Assembly: GCA_039105265.1 (NCBI GenBank)
Contig: JAPFFF010000148.1
Span: 1-37,959, forward strand
Direction of reading: 5' to 3'
Origin: Tritrichomonas musculus
Taxonomy: Eukaryota; Parabasalia; Tritrichomonadida; Tritrichomonadidae
DNA length: 37,959 nucleotides
The stretch's first letter is position 1. The number at the start of each line of letters is the position of its first letter. Under the pieces are notes generated by a model. The model was not told the origin of the DNA, ran no database searches, and was given only the letters and a program-made list of their open reading frames with translations. The translations under genes were made by a program, and so were the position numbers. Positions 7,159 through 22,038 of this stretch are shown piece by piece.

Positions 7159-9915
7159 TAACCTAGAAACAAGGCTGACCCTCAACAGGTCGTGACGGAA
7201 TGCCACTCCCTTGCGTACAGGACCCTCGTTCACAAAACGTCTTCTACATTTGGTTAACCCACACCGAGACATTTAGAAAGCAAAAGCTATTTTTAACATG
7301 TCAGAAAGGTGCAGAGCATCATTTTCTAGATGAGTTTCTGGCTTAAGAGGCCTTCAGCCATTATCCCAGACGGCGTAGCTGCGGGACGGTTTGGTTTCCC
7401 AAAATCCCTGAACCAGAGGCCATATTCAACAGTTCCTCTCGTACTAAATCAAACTACTATCATGATGCAATATCCAGTAGGATAAAACAAACCTGGCTCA
7501 CGACGGTCTAAACCCAGCTCACGATCCCTAATACGGGTGAACAATCCAACCCTTAGTGACTTGTGCATCACTAGGATAGGAAGAGCCGACATCGAAGAAT
7601 CAAAAAGCTGCGTTGATTTGATCTCTTAGCAGCCACAAGCCAGTTGTCCCGGAGGTAACTTGTCTGTCACCCCAAGTCTCACGCACCTGAGACTAATTAG
7701 GGATCGTTAGGCCTTTGTTTCCAAACTGGTCCTAGTACAAAAAGGCACAGTAAATTGAGCTTTTGGCCTTATCCTCGACGTGAGATTTCTGTCCTCACTG
7801 AGCTCAACTTAGGACACCTTCGCTGCGCTTTCGAAGGTGTGCCGCCCCAGCCAAACTTTCTATCTAATCCTATCCCGATTAAGGTAAGCATGATTCCAGA
7901 CCGGGTAGTGGTTTCTCATATTCGATTGCTCTCCCACCTAGACTGCACCCCAGACGAAACCATACAAGACTAGACCAAAGTGAAGCTCTACAGGGTCTTC
8001 TTTCCCCGCTGGATAGTTTGTGCCCGTTCCCACAACTGATGGTTCGCTGAGAGATAGTTTGGGACAGTGAGAACCTCATAGCTCCGTTCATGCAGGTCAC
8101 TAATTAAGTGACGAGGTATTTCGCTACTTTGATAAGAGTCATAGTTACCCCAGCTATTTACCGGCGCTTTATTGGCTTTAACCATATTAACAAACACAGC
8201 ACTGAGCAGGATTCATCTTGCGTTCACTGCCTATAAGAGCACAGCGCAAGACTAAGTTTTTATTAAACAGTTGGGCTCTCCTTGTAACTATCGGTTCTGA
8301 TTTCCATCAGAGCCAAGCTTTATCCCGAAGTTACAGCTCCAATTGGCCGAATTCCCTGAACTACCACACCTCAATGGCCATAGGCTTCTCACCTTGGAGA
8401 CCTGATGCGGTCATCGGTACGGCTATACTCCCTAAGCAATCCTCTCTTCAAGGATCAATCCAACAGCCCTGGCTGTGAACGAATTCACAGTTTGCCTCAG
8501 ATACATCAACTATTCCCCAGTTGACCTGATTCCTAGGACGTAAACCGAGTCATATAGGAAAGATATCCCTATCATAGAGTGTCAAATCGACGGATAAGAT
8601 TGCCAAGTGTTACCACATGGAAGTATTAGTCTCGGAATATCAACCGAGTTCCCTTTCTCAGAATAATCTGATTAGGACCGACTAACTCTGGGACTGTTTA
8701 AGTTGCCCAGAAACCCTACTCCTCATCAGCCCCCAGGATAATAACCTGGATAATCGCTACTTCAATTAGGATCTGTAATAGAAATCTTTCGAGTCGGGTT
8801 CGCACCCAAACCTTCAATAAGATCTCCACATCCCCCTACTCTCACATCAAAAGATGTAATGTGCGGTATCGGTTGTACTATATGCGCCATTCATTTTCGA
8901 GGCCCGAGTATTCGGCGGGGAAGTTTTAACACACTTTTTAGCGGATACCTGCTTTTAGGGGCACCGGCCCGCTGTCTAAATACAAGGACTCCCTTAATGG
9001 TATCATTGGTAGTACAATTAGGCACCTTATCCACACGTTTGGTTCATCCCATTTCGCCATGACCGCTTACCGGTCAGAGCCCACTTGCAACACATATTTA
9101 ACCACCAATTTCCGATTAGGTAAATTAGTGCAAGGATGTTCGAAGTTTGGAAATAAGTTGCAGGGTCAAGGACCCCACTACACCTCTACCCATGTCTCTA
9201 CTCCCCTTAACTAAAAGTGTTACAGCTATCCTTAGGGAAACTTCGGAGGAAACCAGCTATTAGGAGGTTCGATGAGTCTTTCGCACCTATACCCAAATCT
9301 AGCAAATGATTTGCACATCAATAACGCGGACGATCCTCCACCAGAGTTTCCTCTGGCTTCGATCTGTTCAGGCATAGTTCACCTCCTTTCGGGTTCTAAC
9401 AGTAGTACTCAGACGCCATGCAGATGCCAGTCAGTCTCCTTTCGCCTCCACCTTTATAAGGCAAAGACTCGTACTACAGTTAAACTCCCTAATCCGTGTT
9501 TCAAGACGGGTGTATTAAATAAATACGTCACCCTAGACAAGTTCAGGCGCTTTTGACTCTCCGTCTGGGAGTTCTTTTCATCTTTCGTTCACACTACTTG
9601 TGCTCTATCGGTCTTCTTACAGTATTTAGTTTTAGATGGGGCGTACCACCTAATTAAGGCAGCATTCTCAAGCTGCCCGACTCGTTTACAGGGACCTAGC
9701 TTGCAAAAGCTACGAGGCTTAAACTCTTTATAGCCTGTGAACCATCACAAGTTACGCTCTAGCAAAAAGCCCCCTCAACCACATTTCCCAAAGGATTAGG
9801 TCGACGAACTTTACTCTCTTCGGTCGCACTTACTAAGAGTATCCTAGTTAGTTTCTTTTCCTCCGCTTAATGAGATGCTTCAGTTCAGCGGGTCTTCCTA
9901 TATAGCACAGAACCC
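7159..9915 (-). rRNA. 28S rRNA, copy 2
   Basis: Complete; I see no difference from copy 1. The sarcin-ricin loop falls at 7432-7445. Confidence 0.96.
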
Positions 9916-9979
9916 TTACGTTGGTTACATATAAATTTTTCGCTCTTTTGCGTAAAAAGAGATTTTTTTAAACTATTAT
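9916..9979 (-). other. ITS2, copy 2
   Basis: 64 nt, with the single hairpin at 9943-9961. Confidence 0.85.
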
Positions 9980-10138
9980 GGGTTACTGTACCATATATGC
10001 GTGTCAAAGCCGAAGCTCGACGGCGCGCAATGTGCATTCAAAGATCGAACTTGTCGCAAAGTAAGCAACTCCAGCCGCTTATCGCATTATGCAACGTTCT
10101 TCCTCGTGTAAGAAGCCAAGACATCCATTGCCTAAGGT
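9980..10138 (-). rRNA. 5.8S rRNA, copy 2
   Basis: Complete, and carries the same CGAGGAAGAACG variant (10095-10106). Confidence 0.93.
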
Positions 10139-10220
10139 CTAAATTTTTTGTTTTTATTATTTAATTTGTATTTTAGATAATTTTTTTTTTAAAAAAATAT
10201 GTTTGTGATTAAATTTACGA
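10139..10220 (-). other. ITS1, copy 2
   Basis: 82 nt, A/T-rich, unchanged from copy 1. Confidence 0.85.
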
Positions 10221-10334
10221 AACTGATCCATCGGCAGGTTCACCTACCGATACCTTGTTACGACTTCTCCTTCCTCTAGATAACGTGATTTAATTACCTT
10301 TGTAAAAAAACTCCGATAATTTCACCGAGTCATC

Positions 10335-10380
<46 letters not shown>

Positions 10381-11795
10381 TTCAACGTGCGCTGTTGACA
10401 CACATTTACAAGGGATTCCTGGTTCATGAGAATGATTACAATCCTCAATCCCAACTACGTTAGGTATTGTGAGAGTAGCTAAAACCTTTCGGCTCGGCAG
10501 TCTCATTGATCCTAACATTGTAGCGCGCGTGCAGCCCAGAGCATCTAAAGGACATCACGGACCTGTTATTGCTACCCTCTTCCTCCTGCTTGAAACGCAG
10601 GGAGTCCCAATTAGAACCATGGCTCTGAAAGCAGATCCTGGTATTTAATTGGCGATAATCTCGCTCGTTATCTGAATCAACGCATGACAGGTCAACCCAC
10701 GCACCACCAACGGCCATGCACCACCAAAAATCATATCCTGAAAGACCTGAAGCCTGTCAGTCATAAAAAACATCTGGTCCTGGTAAGTTTCCCCGTGTTG
10801 ATTCAAATTAAGCCACAAGCTCCACCCCTGGTGTGCCCTTCCGTCAATTCCTTCAAGTTTCAGCCTTGCGGTCGTAGTTCCCCCAGAGCCCAAGAACTAT
10901 GATTTCTCCTAAGGTCCTGCCCTCATTAAAGGACAAGCCCCTGTCGGCATCGTTTAAGGTAGGAACTACCCGGGTCTCTGATCCGGTTGGATACTCCTAC
11001 TCTCGCCCTTGATCGACAGAAACCCTCTAGGTAGATGCTTTCGCCTTCGTTTCTCTCTCATGGGTCAGAACATTCCACCGTTCGCCATGAAATAGATCTA
11101 CCCCCGGTGGCTCTCATTGATTTTACTAGAAGTAAAGATATCATACTGCGCTGAGTCATTCCTGATAACCATACGCTAAGCGTCCTGATTTGTTCACAGT
11201 GAACGAACAGAAGTTCGCAAGCCCTTGCGGGCAATTCTGACTACGAGCGTTTTAACTGCAACAATATGGGAGCAAACTCGCAGAGCTGGAATTACCGCAG
11301 CTGCTGGCACCAGACTGGCCCTCTGCTAGATTGCACCACACTGGAAAAGTGTGATCCTATCCAAACAACCCGTGAGGGATGACATGGAACTGGTCATTAC
11401 CACCTCCGAAAGTCTCGAGTGGGTAAGTTTCGCGCCTGCTGCTACCCGTGGATATAGTGGCTATCTCTCAGGCCCCTTCTCCGGCAGTCCGACGGTAACC
11501 GCCCGTTACCCGTGATAGCCTACCTAGGTAAAGACCCTAAGTACAAGCATGATAGGTCGCTCAATCGATTGGTGTGCCCGTAAGGGTCAACTTTTCCACT
11601 ATTTCTCAACGTAGTGAAACAATCGCATGTATTAGCACCAGAATTACTGCTGCTATCCAAATAAAACCTGAAAGGTTGCCACCAAGTAGATTCTGAGCGT
11701 ATTAATGAGCTGTTCGCAGTTTCGTTGCCTGAACTAACACTTGCATGGCTTAATCTATGACCGAAGTGTGCTTCCTTGGCAGGATCAACCAAGTA
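10221..11795 (-). rRNA. 18S rRNA, copy 2
   Basis: Complete, intact and unchanged from copy 1 at all conserved elements checked. Confidence 0.97.
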
Positions 11796-12987
11796 TCAAA
11801 TATAGTGAAAAAAAATTAGAAGTTTTTTACGCTAATAATTTTTTTTTATCCTTGTTGCCACTGTAAATGGGTTTTTAGTGACGTGTCCAAGTAGGACTGT
11901 ATATAGAAGTGTCTTAATCGATAGTTGATGTTACTCAAACTCTAACAACTGCGCCCACTATTCACAGCCGTGATCATACACCTAGGCGATTCTCCCTTTT
12001 TATGATGTAATGATCGGATTATAAAAGACTTTCACAGTATTACTACTGCTGTCTTTTCAGACTCCTCTTACATATGGATTCTTTTTAAATGTTTTTCGTC
12101 GATAAAAATTTAGTATGATGGTGCATCTTTTTTTAGCACTTTTACGGTACCCTATAAAAATAGTCAGATTAATTTCATTCATACTAATATGCATTTAAAG
12201 TAACATGTATTTCTTCTTGTTTTTATTTTTTAATTTTCAAATTGCTGTTAGTTATTATATCTTGAATGATTAATATTCACATATTTGCGCTTGAATAAAA
12301 TATGTTTTTTGAATGACTTTTCTTTTTAAAATTGAAAAAAAAATCCTTTATGAATTTGTATACATTTACATACAAAAAAAAAATTATTAATGATTTTTCA
12401 TTTCTTTTTTGCTGTTGAGTTTTTTTTTTTGATTTTTATGAAATAAATAAAACATGTTTATGTATCTATAATGATGCTGTTTTCATATGTTTAAATCATT
12501 TGGTTTCTCTTTCATTTATGACTTTTATTATTAAAATTCATCATTCAAAAAATTTATATTATAAATCATGTATAGTATGCATAATTTATAATATTATGTA
12601 TTATAATGATATGTATGCATGCTGTTTAATGTGTTTTTAATCATTTTAATCATTTTATGAAATAAAAATGTATAAAAAAAAGTGTTTTCATTAATAAAAT
12701 TAACTCTTATATTTTTAGTGAAATTTTTATATATATTTATAAGCAAAAAATTATTGATGATAATATTCTCAGTATAACATGTTATATTCATTATGATTTT
12801 AAATCGAAAAATAGCTTGTTTTGTTAATCAAGTGCATGTGAATCATATATAAGTATGCAACATTAATGAATGCATCAAAATTACATATAAATTCATTAAG
12901 AAATATACCGTAAAAGTGACACTTCTGTATTATAAAATAAATCAAAAATGACTTTGATTTATTTTTTTAAAAAAAAAGACAATATAA
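11796..12987. other. Intergenic spacer 3
   Basis: Unchanged. 13-bp arms at 12137-12149 and 12906-12918; hairpin at 12934-12965. Confidence 0.9.
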
Positions 12988-15744
12988 TAACCTAGAAACA
13001 AGGCTGACCCTCAACAGGTCGTGACGGAATGCCACTCCCTTGCGTACAGGACCCTCGTTCACAAAACGTCTTCTACATTTGGTTAACCCACACCGAGACA
13101 TTTAGAAAGCAAAAGCTATTTTTAACATGTCAGAAAGGTGCAGAGCATCATTTTCTAGATGAGTTTCTGGCTTAAGAGGCCTTCAGCCATTATCCCAGAC
13201 GGCGTAGCTGCGGGACGGTTTGGTTTCCCAAAATCCCTGAACCAGAGGCCATATTCAACAGTTCCTCTCGTACTAAATCAAACTACTATCATGATGCAAT
13301 ATCCAGTAGGATAAAACAAACCTGGCTCACGACGGTCTAAACCCAGCTCACGATCCCTAATACGGGTGAACAATCCAACCCTTAGTGACTTGTGCATCAC
13401 TAGGATAGGAAGAGCCGACATCGAAGAATCAAAAAGCTGCGTTGATTTGATCTCTTAGCAGCCACAAGCCAGTTGTCCCGGAGGTAACTTGTCTGTCACC
13501 CCAAGTCTCACGCACCTGAGACTAATTAGGGATCGTTAGGCCTTTGTTTCCAAACTGGTCCTAGTACAAAAAGGCACAGTAAATTGAGCTTTTGGCCTTA
13601 TCCTCGACGTGAGATTTCTGTCCTCACTGAGCTCAACTTAGGACACCTTCGCTGCGCTTTCGAAGGTGTGCCGCCCCAGCCAAACTTTCTATCTAATCCT
13701 ATCCCGATTAAGGTAAGCATGATTCCAGACCGGGTAGTGGTTTCTCATATTCGATTGCTCTCCCACCTAGACTGCACCCCAGACGAAACCATACAAGACT
13801 AGACCAAAGTGAAGCTCTACAGGGTCTTCTTTCCCCGCTGGATAGTTTGTGCCCGTTCCCACAACTGATGGTTCGCTGAGAGATAGTTTGGGACAGTGAG
13901 AACCTCATAGCTCCGTTCATGCAGGTCACTAATTAAGTGACGAGGTATTTCGCTACTTTGATAAGAGTCATAGTTACCCCAGCTATTTACCGGCGCTTTA
14001 TTGGCTTTAACCATATTAACAAACACAGCACTGAGCAGGATTCATCTTGCGTTCACTGCCTATAAGAGCACAGCGCAAGACTAAGTTTTTATTAAACAGT
14101 TGGGCTCTCCTTGTAACTATCGGTTCTGATTTCCATCAGAGCCAAGCTTTATCCCGAAGTTACAGCTCCAATTGGCCGAATTCCCTGAACTACCACACCT
14201 CAATGGCCATAGGCTTCTCACCTTGGAGACCTGATGCGGTCATCGGTACGGCTATACTCCCTAAGCAATCCTCTCTTCAAGGATCAATCCAACAGCCCTG
14301 GCTGTGAACGAATTCACAGTTTGCCTCAGATACATCAACTATTCCCCAGTTGACCTGATTCCTAGGACGTAAACCGAGTCATATAGGAAAGATATCCCTA
14401 TCATAGAGTGTCAAATCGACGGATAAGATTGCCAAGTGTTACCACATGGAAGTATTAGTCTCGGAATATCAACCGAGTTCCCTTTCTCAGAATAATCTGA
14501 TTAGGACCGACTAACTCTGGGACTGTTTAAGTTGCCCAGAAACCCTACTCCTCATCAGCCCCCAGGATAATAACCTGGATAATCGCTACTTCAATTAGGA
14601 TCTGTAATAGAAATCTTTCGAGTCGGGTTCGCACCCAAACCTTCAATAAGATCTCCACATCCCCCTACTCTCACATCAAAAGATGTAATGTGCGGTATCG
14701 GTTGTACTATATGCGCCATTCATTTTCGAGGCCCGAGTATTCGGCGGGGAAGTTTTAACACACTTTTTAGCGGATACCTGCTTTTAGGGGCACCGGCCCG
14801 CTGTCTAAATACAAGGACTCCCTTAATGGTATCATTGGTAGTACAATTAGGCACCTTATCCACACGTTTGGTTCATCCCATTTCGCCATGACCGCTTACC
14901 GGTCAGAGCCCACTTGCAACACATATTTAACCACCAATTTCCGATTAGGTAAATTAGTGCAAGGATGTTCGAAGTTTGGAAATAAGTTGCAGGGTCAAGG
15001 ACCCCACTACACCTCTACCCATGTCTCTACTCCCCTTAACTAAAAGTGTTACAGCTATCCTTAGGGAAACTTCGGAGGAAACCAGCTATTAGGAGGTTCG
15101 ATGAGTCTTTCGCACCTATACCCAAATCTAGCAAATGATTTGCACATCAATAACGCGGACGATCCTCCACCAGAGTTTCCTCTGGCTTCGATCTGTTCAG
15201 GCATAGTTCACCTCCTTTCGGGTTCTAACAGTAGTACTCAGACGCCATGCAGATGCCAGTCAGTCTCCTTTCGCCTCCACCTTTATAAGGCAAAGACTCG
15301 TACTACAGTTAAACTCCCTAATCCGTGTTTCAAGACGGGTGTATTAAATAAATACGTCACCCTAGACAAGTTCAGGCGCTTTTGACTCTCCGTCTGGGAG
15401 TTCTTTTCATCTTTCGTTCACACTACTTGTGCTCTATCGGTCTTCTTACAGTATTTAGTTTTAGATGGGGCGTACCACCTAATTAAGGCAGCATTCTCAA
15501 GCTGCCCGACTCGTTTACAGGGACCTAGCTTGCAAAAGCTACGAGGCTTAAACTCTTTATAGCCTGTGAACCATCACAAGTTACGCTCTAGCAAAAAGCC
15601 CCCTCAACCACATTTCCCAAAGGATTAGGTCGACGAACTTTACTCTCTTCGGTCGCACTTACTAAGAGTATCCTAGTTAGTTTCTTTTCCTCCGCTTAAT
15701 GAGATGCTTCAGTTCAGCGGGTCTTCCTATATAGCACAGAACCC
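12988..15744 (-). rRNA. 28S rRNA, copy 3
   Basis: Complete. Sarcin-ricin loop at 13261-13274; no insertion at the usual rDNA-element target near 13955. Confidence 0.96.
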
Positions 15745-15808
15745 TTACGTTGGTTACATATAAATTTTTCGCTCTTTTGCGTAAAAAGAGATTTTTTTAA
15801 ACTATTAT
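15745..15808 (-). other. ITS2, copy 3
   Basis: 64 nt, hairpin at 15772-15790. Confidence 0.85.
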
Positions 15809-15967
15809 GGGTTACTGTACCATATATGCGTGTCAAAGCCGAAGCTCGACGGCGCGCAATGTGCATTCAAAGATCGAACTTGTCGCAAAGTAAGCAACTC
15901 CAGCCGCTTATCGCATTATGCAACGTTCTTCCTCGTGTAAGAAGCCAAGACATCCATTGCCTAAGGT
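15809..15967 (-). rRNA. 5.8S rRNA, copy 3
   Basis: Complete, with the variant conserved motif at 15924-15935. Confidence 0.93.
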
Positions 15968-16049
15968 CTAAATTTTTTGTTTTTATTATTTAATTTGTAT
16001 TTTAGATAATTTTTTTTTTAAAAAAATATGTTTGTGATTAAATTTACGA
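15968..16049 (-). other. ITS1, copy 3
   Basis: 82 nt, A/T-rich, unchanged. Confidence 0.85.
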
Positions 16050-16163
16050 AACTGATCCATCGGCAGGTTCACCTACCGATACCTTGTTACGACTTCTCCT
16101 TCCTCTAGATAACGTGATTTAATTACCTTTGTAAAAAAACTCCGATAATTTCACCGAGTCATC

Positions 16164-16209
<46 letters not shown>

Positions 16210-17624
16210 TTCAACGTGCGCTGTTGACACACATTTACAAGGGATTCCTGGTTCATGAGAATGATTACAATCCTCAATCCCAACTACGTTAGGTATTGTG
16301 AGAGTAGCTAAAACCTTTCGGCTCGGCAGTCTCATTGATCCTAACATTGTAGCGCGCGTGCAGCCCAGAGCATCTAAAGGACATCACGGACCTGTTATTG
16401 CTACCCTCTTCCTCCTGCTTGAAACGCAGGGAGTCCCAATTAGAACCATGGCTCTGAAAGCAGATCCTGGTATTTAATTGGCGATAATCTCGCTCGTTAT
16501 CTGAATCAACGCATGACAGGTCAACCCACGCACCACCAACGGCCATGCACCACCAAAAATCATATCCTGAAAGACCTGAAGCCTGTCAGTCATAAAAAAC
16601 ATCTGGTCCTGGTAAGTTTCCCCGTGTTGATTCAAATTAAGCCACAAGCTCCACCCCTGGTGTGCCCTTCCGTCAATTCCTTCAAGTTTCAGCCTTGCGG
16701 TCGTAGTTCCCCCAGAGCCCAAGAACTATGATTTCTCCTAAGGTCCTGCCCTCATTAAAGGACAAGCCCCTGTCGGCATCGTTTAAGGTAGGAACTACCC
16801 GGGTCTCTGATCCGGTTGGATACTCCTACTCTCGCCCTTGATCGACAGAAACCCTCTAGGTAGATGCTTTCGCCTTCGTTTCTCTCTCATGGGTCAGAAC
16901 ATTCCACCGTTCGCCATGAAATAGATCTACCCCCGGTGGCTCTCATTGATTTTACTAGAAGTAAAGATATCATACTGCGCTGAGTCATTCCTGATAACCA
17001 TACGCTAAGCGTCCTGATTTGTTCACAGTGAACGAACAGAAGTTCGCAAGCCCTTGCGGGCAATTCTGACTACGAGCGTTTTAACTGCAACAATATGGGA
17101 GCAAACTCGCAGAGCTGGAATTACCGCAGCTGCTGGCACCAGACTGGCCCTCTGCTAGATTGCACCACACTGGAAAAGTGTGATCCTATCCAAACAACCC
17201 GTGAGGGATGACATGGAACTGGTCATTACCACCTCCGAAAGTCTCGAGTGGGTAAGTTTCGCGCCTGCTGCTACCCGTGGATATAGTGGCTATCTCTCAG
17301 GCCCCTTCTCCGGCAGTCCGACGGTAACCGCCCGTTACCCGTGATAGCCTACCTAGGTAAAGACCCTAAGTACAAGCATGATAGGTCGCTCAATCGATTG
17401 GTGTGCCCGTAAGGGTCAACTTTTCCACTATTTCTCAACGTAGTGAAACAATCGCATGTATTAGCACCAGAATTACTGCTGCTATCCAAATAAAACCTGA
17501 AAGGTTGCCACCAAGTAGATTCTGAGCGTATTAATGAGCTGTTCGCAGTTTCGTTGCCTGAACTAACACTTGCATGGCTTAATCTATGACCGAAGTGTGC
17601 TTCCTTGGCAGGATCAACCAAGTA
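16050..17624 (-). rRNA. 18S rRNA, copy 3
   Basis: Complete and intact; both ends carry the conserved terminal sequences. Confidence 0.97.
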
Positions 17625-18816
17625 TCAAATATAGTGAAAAAAAATTAGAAGTTTTTTACGCTAATAATTTTTTTTTATCCTTGTTGCCACTGTAAATGGG
17701 TTTTTAGTGACGTGTCCAAGTAGGACTGTATATAGAAGTGTCTTAATCGATAGTTGATGTTACTCAAACTCTAACAACTGCGCCCACTATTCACAGCCGT
17801 GATCATACACCTAGGCGATTCTCCCTTTTTATGATGTAATGATCGGATTATAAAAGACTTTCACAGTATTACTACTGCTGTCTTTTCAGACTCCTCTTAC
17901 ATATGGATTCTTTTTAAATGTTTTTCGTCGATAAAAATTTAGTATGATGGTGCATCTTTTTTTAGCACTTTTACGGTACCCTATAAAAATAGTCAGATTA
18001 ATTTCATTCATACTAATATGCATTTAAAGTAACATGTATTTCTTCTTGTTTTTATTTTTTAATTTTCAAATTGCTGTTAGTTATTATATCTTGAATGATT
18101 AATATTCACATATTTGCGCTTGAATAAAATATGTTTTTTGAATGACTTTTCTTTTTAAAATTGAAAAAAAAATCCTTTATGAATTTGTATACATTTACAT
18201 ACAAAAAAAAAATTATTAATGATTTTTCATTTCTTTTTTGCTGTTGAGTTTTTTTTTTTGATTTTTATGAAATAAATAAAACATGTTTATGTATCTATAA
18301 TGATGCTGTTTTCATATGTTTAAATCATTTGGTTTCTCTTTCATTTATGACTTTTATTATTAAAATTCATCATTCAAAAAATTTATATTATAAATCATGT
18401 ATAGTATGCATAATTTATAATATTATGTATTATAATGATATGTATGCATGCTGTTTAATGTGTTTTTAATCATTTTAATCATTTTATGAAATAAAAATGT
18501 ATAAAAAAAAGTGTTTTCATTAATAAAATTAACTCTTATATTTTTAGTGAAATTTTTATATATATTTATAAGCAAAAAATTATTGATGATAATATTCTCA
18601 GTATAACATGTTATATTCATTATGATTTTAAATCGAAAAATAGCTTGTTTTGTTAATCAAGTGCATGTGAATCATATATAAGTATGCAACATTAATGAAT
18701 GCATCAAAATTACATATAAATTCATTAAGAAATATACCGTAAAAGTGACACTTCTGTATTATAAAATAAATCAAAAATGACTTTGATTTATTTTTTTAAA
18801 AAAAAAGACAATATAA
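17625..18816. other. Intergenic spacer 4
   Basis: Unchanged. 13-bp arms at 17966-17978 and 18735-18747; hairpin at 18763-18794. Confidence 0.9.
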
Positions 18817-21573
18817 TAACCTAGAAACAAGGCTGACCCTCAACAGGTCGTGACGGAATGCCACTCCCTTGCGTACAGGACCCTCGTTCACAAAACGTCT
18901 TCTACATTTGGTTAACCCACACCGAGACATTTAGAAAGCAAAAGCTATTTTTAACATGTCAGAAAGGTGCAGAGCATCATTTTCTAGATGAGTTTCTGGC
19001 TTAAGAGGCCTTCAGCCATTATCCCAGACGGCGTAGCTGCGGGACGGTTTGGTTTCCCAAAATCCCTGAACCAGAGGCCATATTCAACAGTTCCTCTCGT
19101 ACTAAATCAAACTACTATCATGATGCAATATCCAGTAGGATAAAACAAACCTGGCTCACGACGGTCTAAACCCAGCTCACGATCCCTAATACGGGTGAAC
19201 AATCCAACCCTTAGTGACTTGTGCATCACTAGGATAGGAAGAGCCGACATCGAAGAATCAAAAAGCTGCGTTGATTTGATCTCTTAGCAGCCACAAGCCA
19301 GTTGTCCCGGAGGTAACTTGTCTGTCACCCCAAGTCTCACGCACCTGAGACTAATTAGGGATCGTTAGGCCTTTGTTTCCAAACTGGTCCTAGTACAAAA
19401 AGGCACAGTAAATTGAGCTTTTGGCCTTATCCTCGACGTGAGATTTCTGTCCTCACTGAGCTCAACTTAGGACACCTTCGCTGCGCTTTCGAAGGTGTGC
19501 CGCCCCAGCCAAACTTTCTATCTAATCCTATCCCGATTAAGGTAAGCATGATTCCAGACCGGGTAGTGGTTTCTCATATTCGATTGCTCTCCCACCTAGA
19601 CTGCACCCCAGACGAAACCATACAAGACTAGACCAAAGTGAAGCTCTACAGGGTCTTCTTTCCCCGCTGGATAGTTTGTGCCCGTTCCCACAACTGATGG
19701 TTCGCTGAGAGATAGTTTGGGACAGTGAGAACCTCATAGCTCCGTTCATGCAGGTCACTAATTAAGTGACGAGGTATTTCGCTACTTTGATAAGAGTCAT
19801 AGTTACCCCAGCTATTTACCGGCGCTTTATTGGCTTTAACCATATTAACAAACACAGCACTGAGCAGGATTCATCTTGCGTTCACTGCCTATAAGAGCAC
19901 AGCGCAAGACTAAGTTTTTATTAAACAGTTGGGCTCTCCTTGTAACTATCGGTTCTGATTTCCATCAGAGCCAAGCTTTATCCCGAAGTTACAGCTCCAA
20001 TTGGCCGAATTCCCTGAACTACCACACCTCAATGGCCATAGGCTTCTCACCTTGGAGACCTGATGCGGTCATCGGTACGGCTATACTCCCTAAGCAATCC
20101 TCTCTTCAAGGATCAATCCAACAGCCCTGGCTGTGAACGAATTCACAGTTTGCCTCAGATACATCAACTATTCCCCAGTTGACCTGATTCCTAGGACGTA
20201 AACCGAGTCATATAGGAAAGATATCCCTATCATAGAGTGTCAAATCGACGGATAAGATTGCCAAGTGTTACCACATGGAAGTATTAGTCTCGGAATATCA
20301 ACCGAGTTCCCTTTCTCAGAATAATCTGATTAGGACCGACTAACTCTGGGACTGTTTAAGTTGCCCAGAAACCCTACTCCTCATCAGCCCCCAGGATAAT
20401 AACCTGGATAATCGCTACTTCAATTAGGATCTGTAATAGAAATCTTTCGAGTCGGGTTCGCACCCAAACCTTCAATAAGATCTCCACATCCCCCTACTCT
20501 CACATCAAAAGATGTAATGTGCGGTATCGGTTGTACTATATGCGCCATTCATTTTCGAGGCCCGAGTATTCGGCGGGGAAGTTTTAACACACTTTTTAGC
20601 GGATACCTGCTTTTAGGGGCACCGGCCCGCTGTCTAAATACAAGGACTCCCTTAATGGTATCATTGGTAGTACAATTAGGCACCTTATCCACACGTTTGG
20701 TTCATCCCATTTCGCCATGACCGCTTACCGGTCAGAGCCCACTTGCAACACATATTTAACCACCAATTTCCGATTAGGTAAATTAGTGCAAGGATGTTCG
20801 AAGTTTGGAAATAAGTTGCAGGGTCAAGGACCCCACTACACCTCTACCCATGTCTCTACTCCCCTTAACTAAAAGTGTTACAGCTATCCTTAGGGAAACT
20901 TCGGAGGAAACCAGCTATTAGGAGGTTCGATGAGTCTTTCGCACCTATACCCAAATCTAGCAAATGATTTGCACATCAATAACGCGGACGATCCTCCACC
21001 AGAGTTTCCTCTGGCTTCGATCTGTTCAGGCATAGTTCACCTCCTTTCGGGTTCTAACAGTAGTACTCAGACGCCATGCAGATGCCAGTCAGTCTCCTTT
21101 CGCCTCCACCTTTATAAGGCAAAGACTCGTACTACAGTTAAACTCCCTAATCCGTGTTTCAAGACGGGTGTATTAAATAAATACGTCACCCTAGACAAGT
21201 TCAGGCGCTTTTGACTCTCCGTCTGGGAGTTCTTTTCATCTTTCGTTCACACTACTTGTGCTCTATCGGTCTTCTTACAGTATTTAGTTTTAGATGGGGC
21301 GTACCACCTAATTAAGGCAGCATTCTCAAGCTGCCCGACTCGTTTACAGGGACCTAGCTTGCAAAAGCTACGAGGCTTAAACTCTTTATAGCCTGTGAAC
21401 CATCACAAGTTACGCTCTAGCAAAAAGCCCCCTCAACCACATTTCCCAAAGGATTAGGTCGACGAACTTTACTCTCTTCGGTCGCACTTACTAAGAGTAT
21501 CCTAGTTAGTTTCTTTTCCTCCGCTTAATGAGATGCTTCAGTTCAGCGGGTCTTCCTATATAGCACAGAACCC
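18817..21573 (-). rRNA. 28S rRNA, copy 4
   Basis: Complete. Sarcin-ricin loop at 19090-19103. Confidence 0.96.
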
Positions 21574-21637
21574 TTACGTTGGTTACATATAAATTTTTCG
21601 CTCTTTTGCGTAAAAAGAGATTTTTTTAAACTATTAT
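21574..21637 (-). other. ITS2, copy 4
   Basis: 64 nt, hairpin at 21601-21619. Confidence 0.85.
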
Positions 21638-21796
21638 GGGTTACTGTACCATATATGCGTGTCAAAGCCGAAGCTCGACGGCGCGCAATGTGCATTCAAA
21701 GATCGAACTTGTCGCAAAGTAAGCAACTCCAGCCGCTTATCGCATTATGCAACGTTCTTCCTCGTGTAAGAAGCCAAGACATCCATTGCCTAAGGT
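21638..21796 (-). rRNA. 5.8S rRNA, copy 4
   Basis: Complete, with the variant conserved motif at 21753-21764. Confidence 0.93.
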
Positions 21797-21878
21797 CTAA
21801 ATTTTTTGTTTTTATTATTTAATTTGTATTTTAGATAATTTTTTTTTTAAAAAAATATGTTTGTGATTAAATTTACGA
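21797..21878 (-). other. ITS1, copy 4
   Basis: 82 nt, A/T-rich, unchanged. Confidence 0.85.
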
Positions 21879-21992
21879 AACTGATCCATCGGCAGGTTCA
21901 CCTACCGATACCTTGTTACGACTTCTCCTTCCTCTAGATAACGTGATTTAATTACCTTTGTAAAAAAACTCCGATAATTTCACCGAGTCATC

Positions 21993-22038
<46 letters not shown>
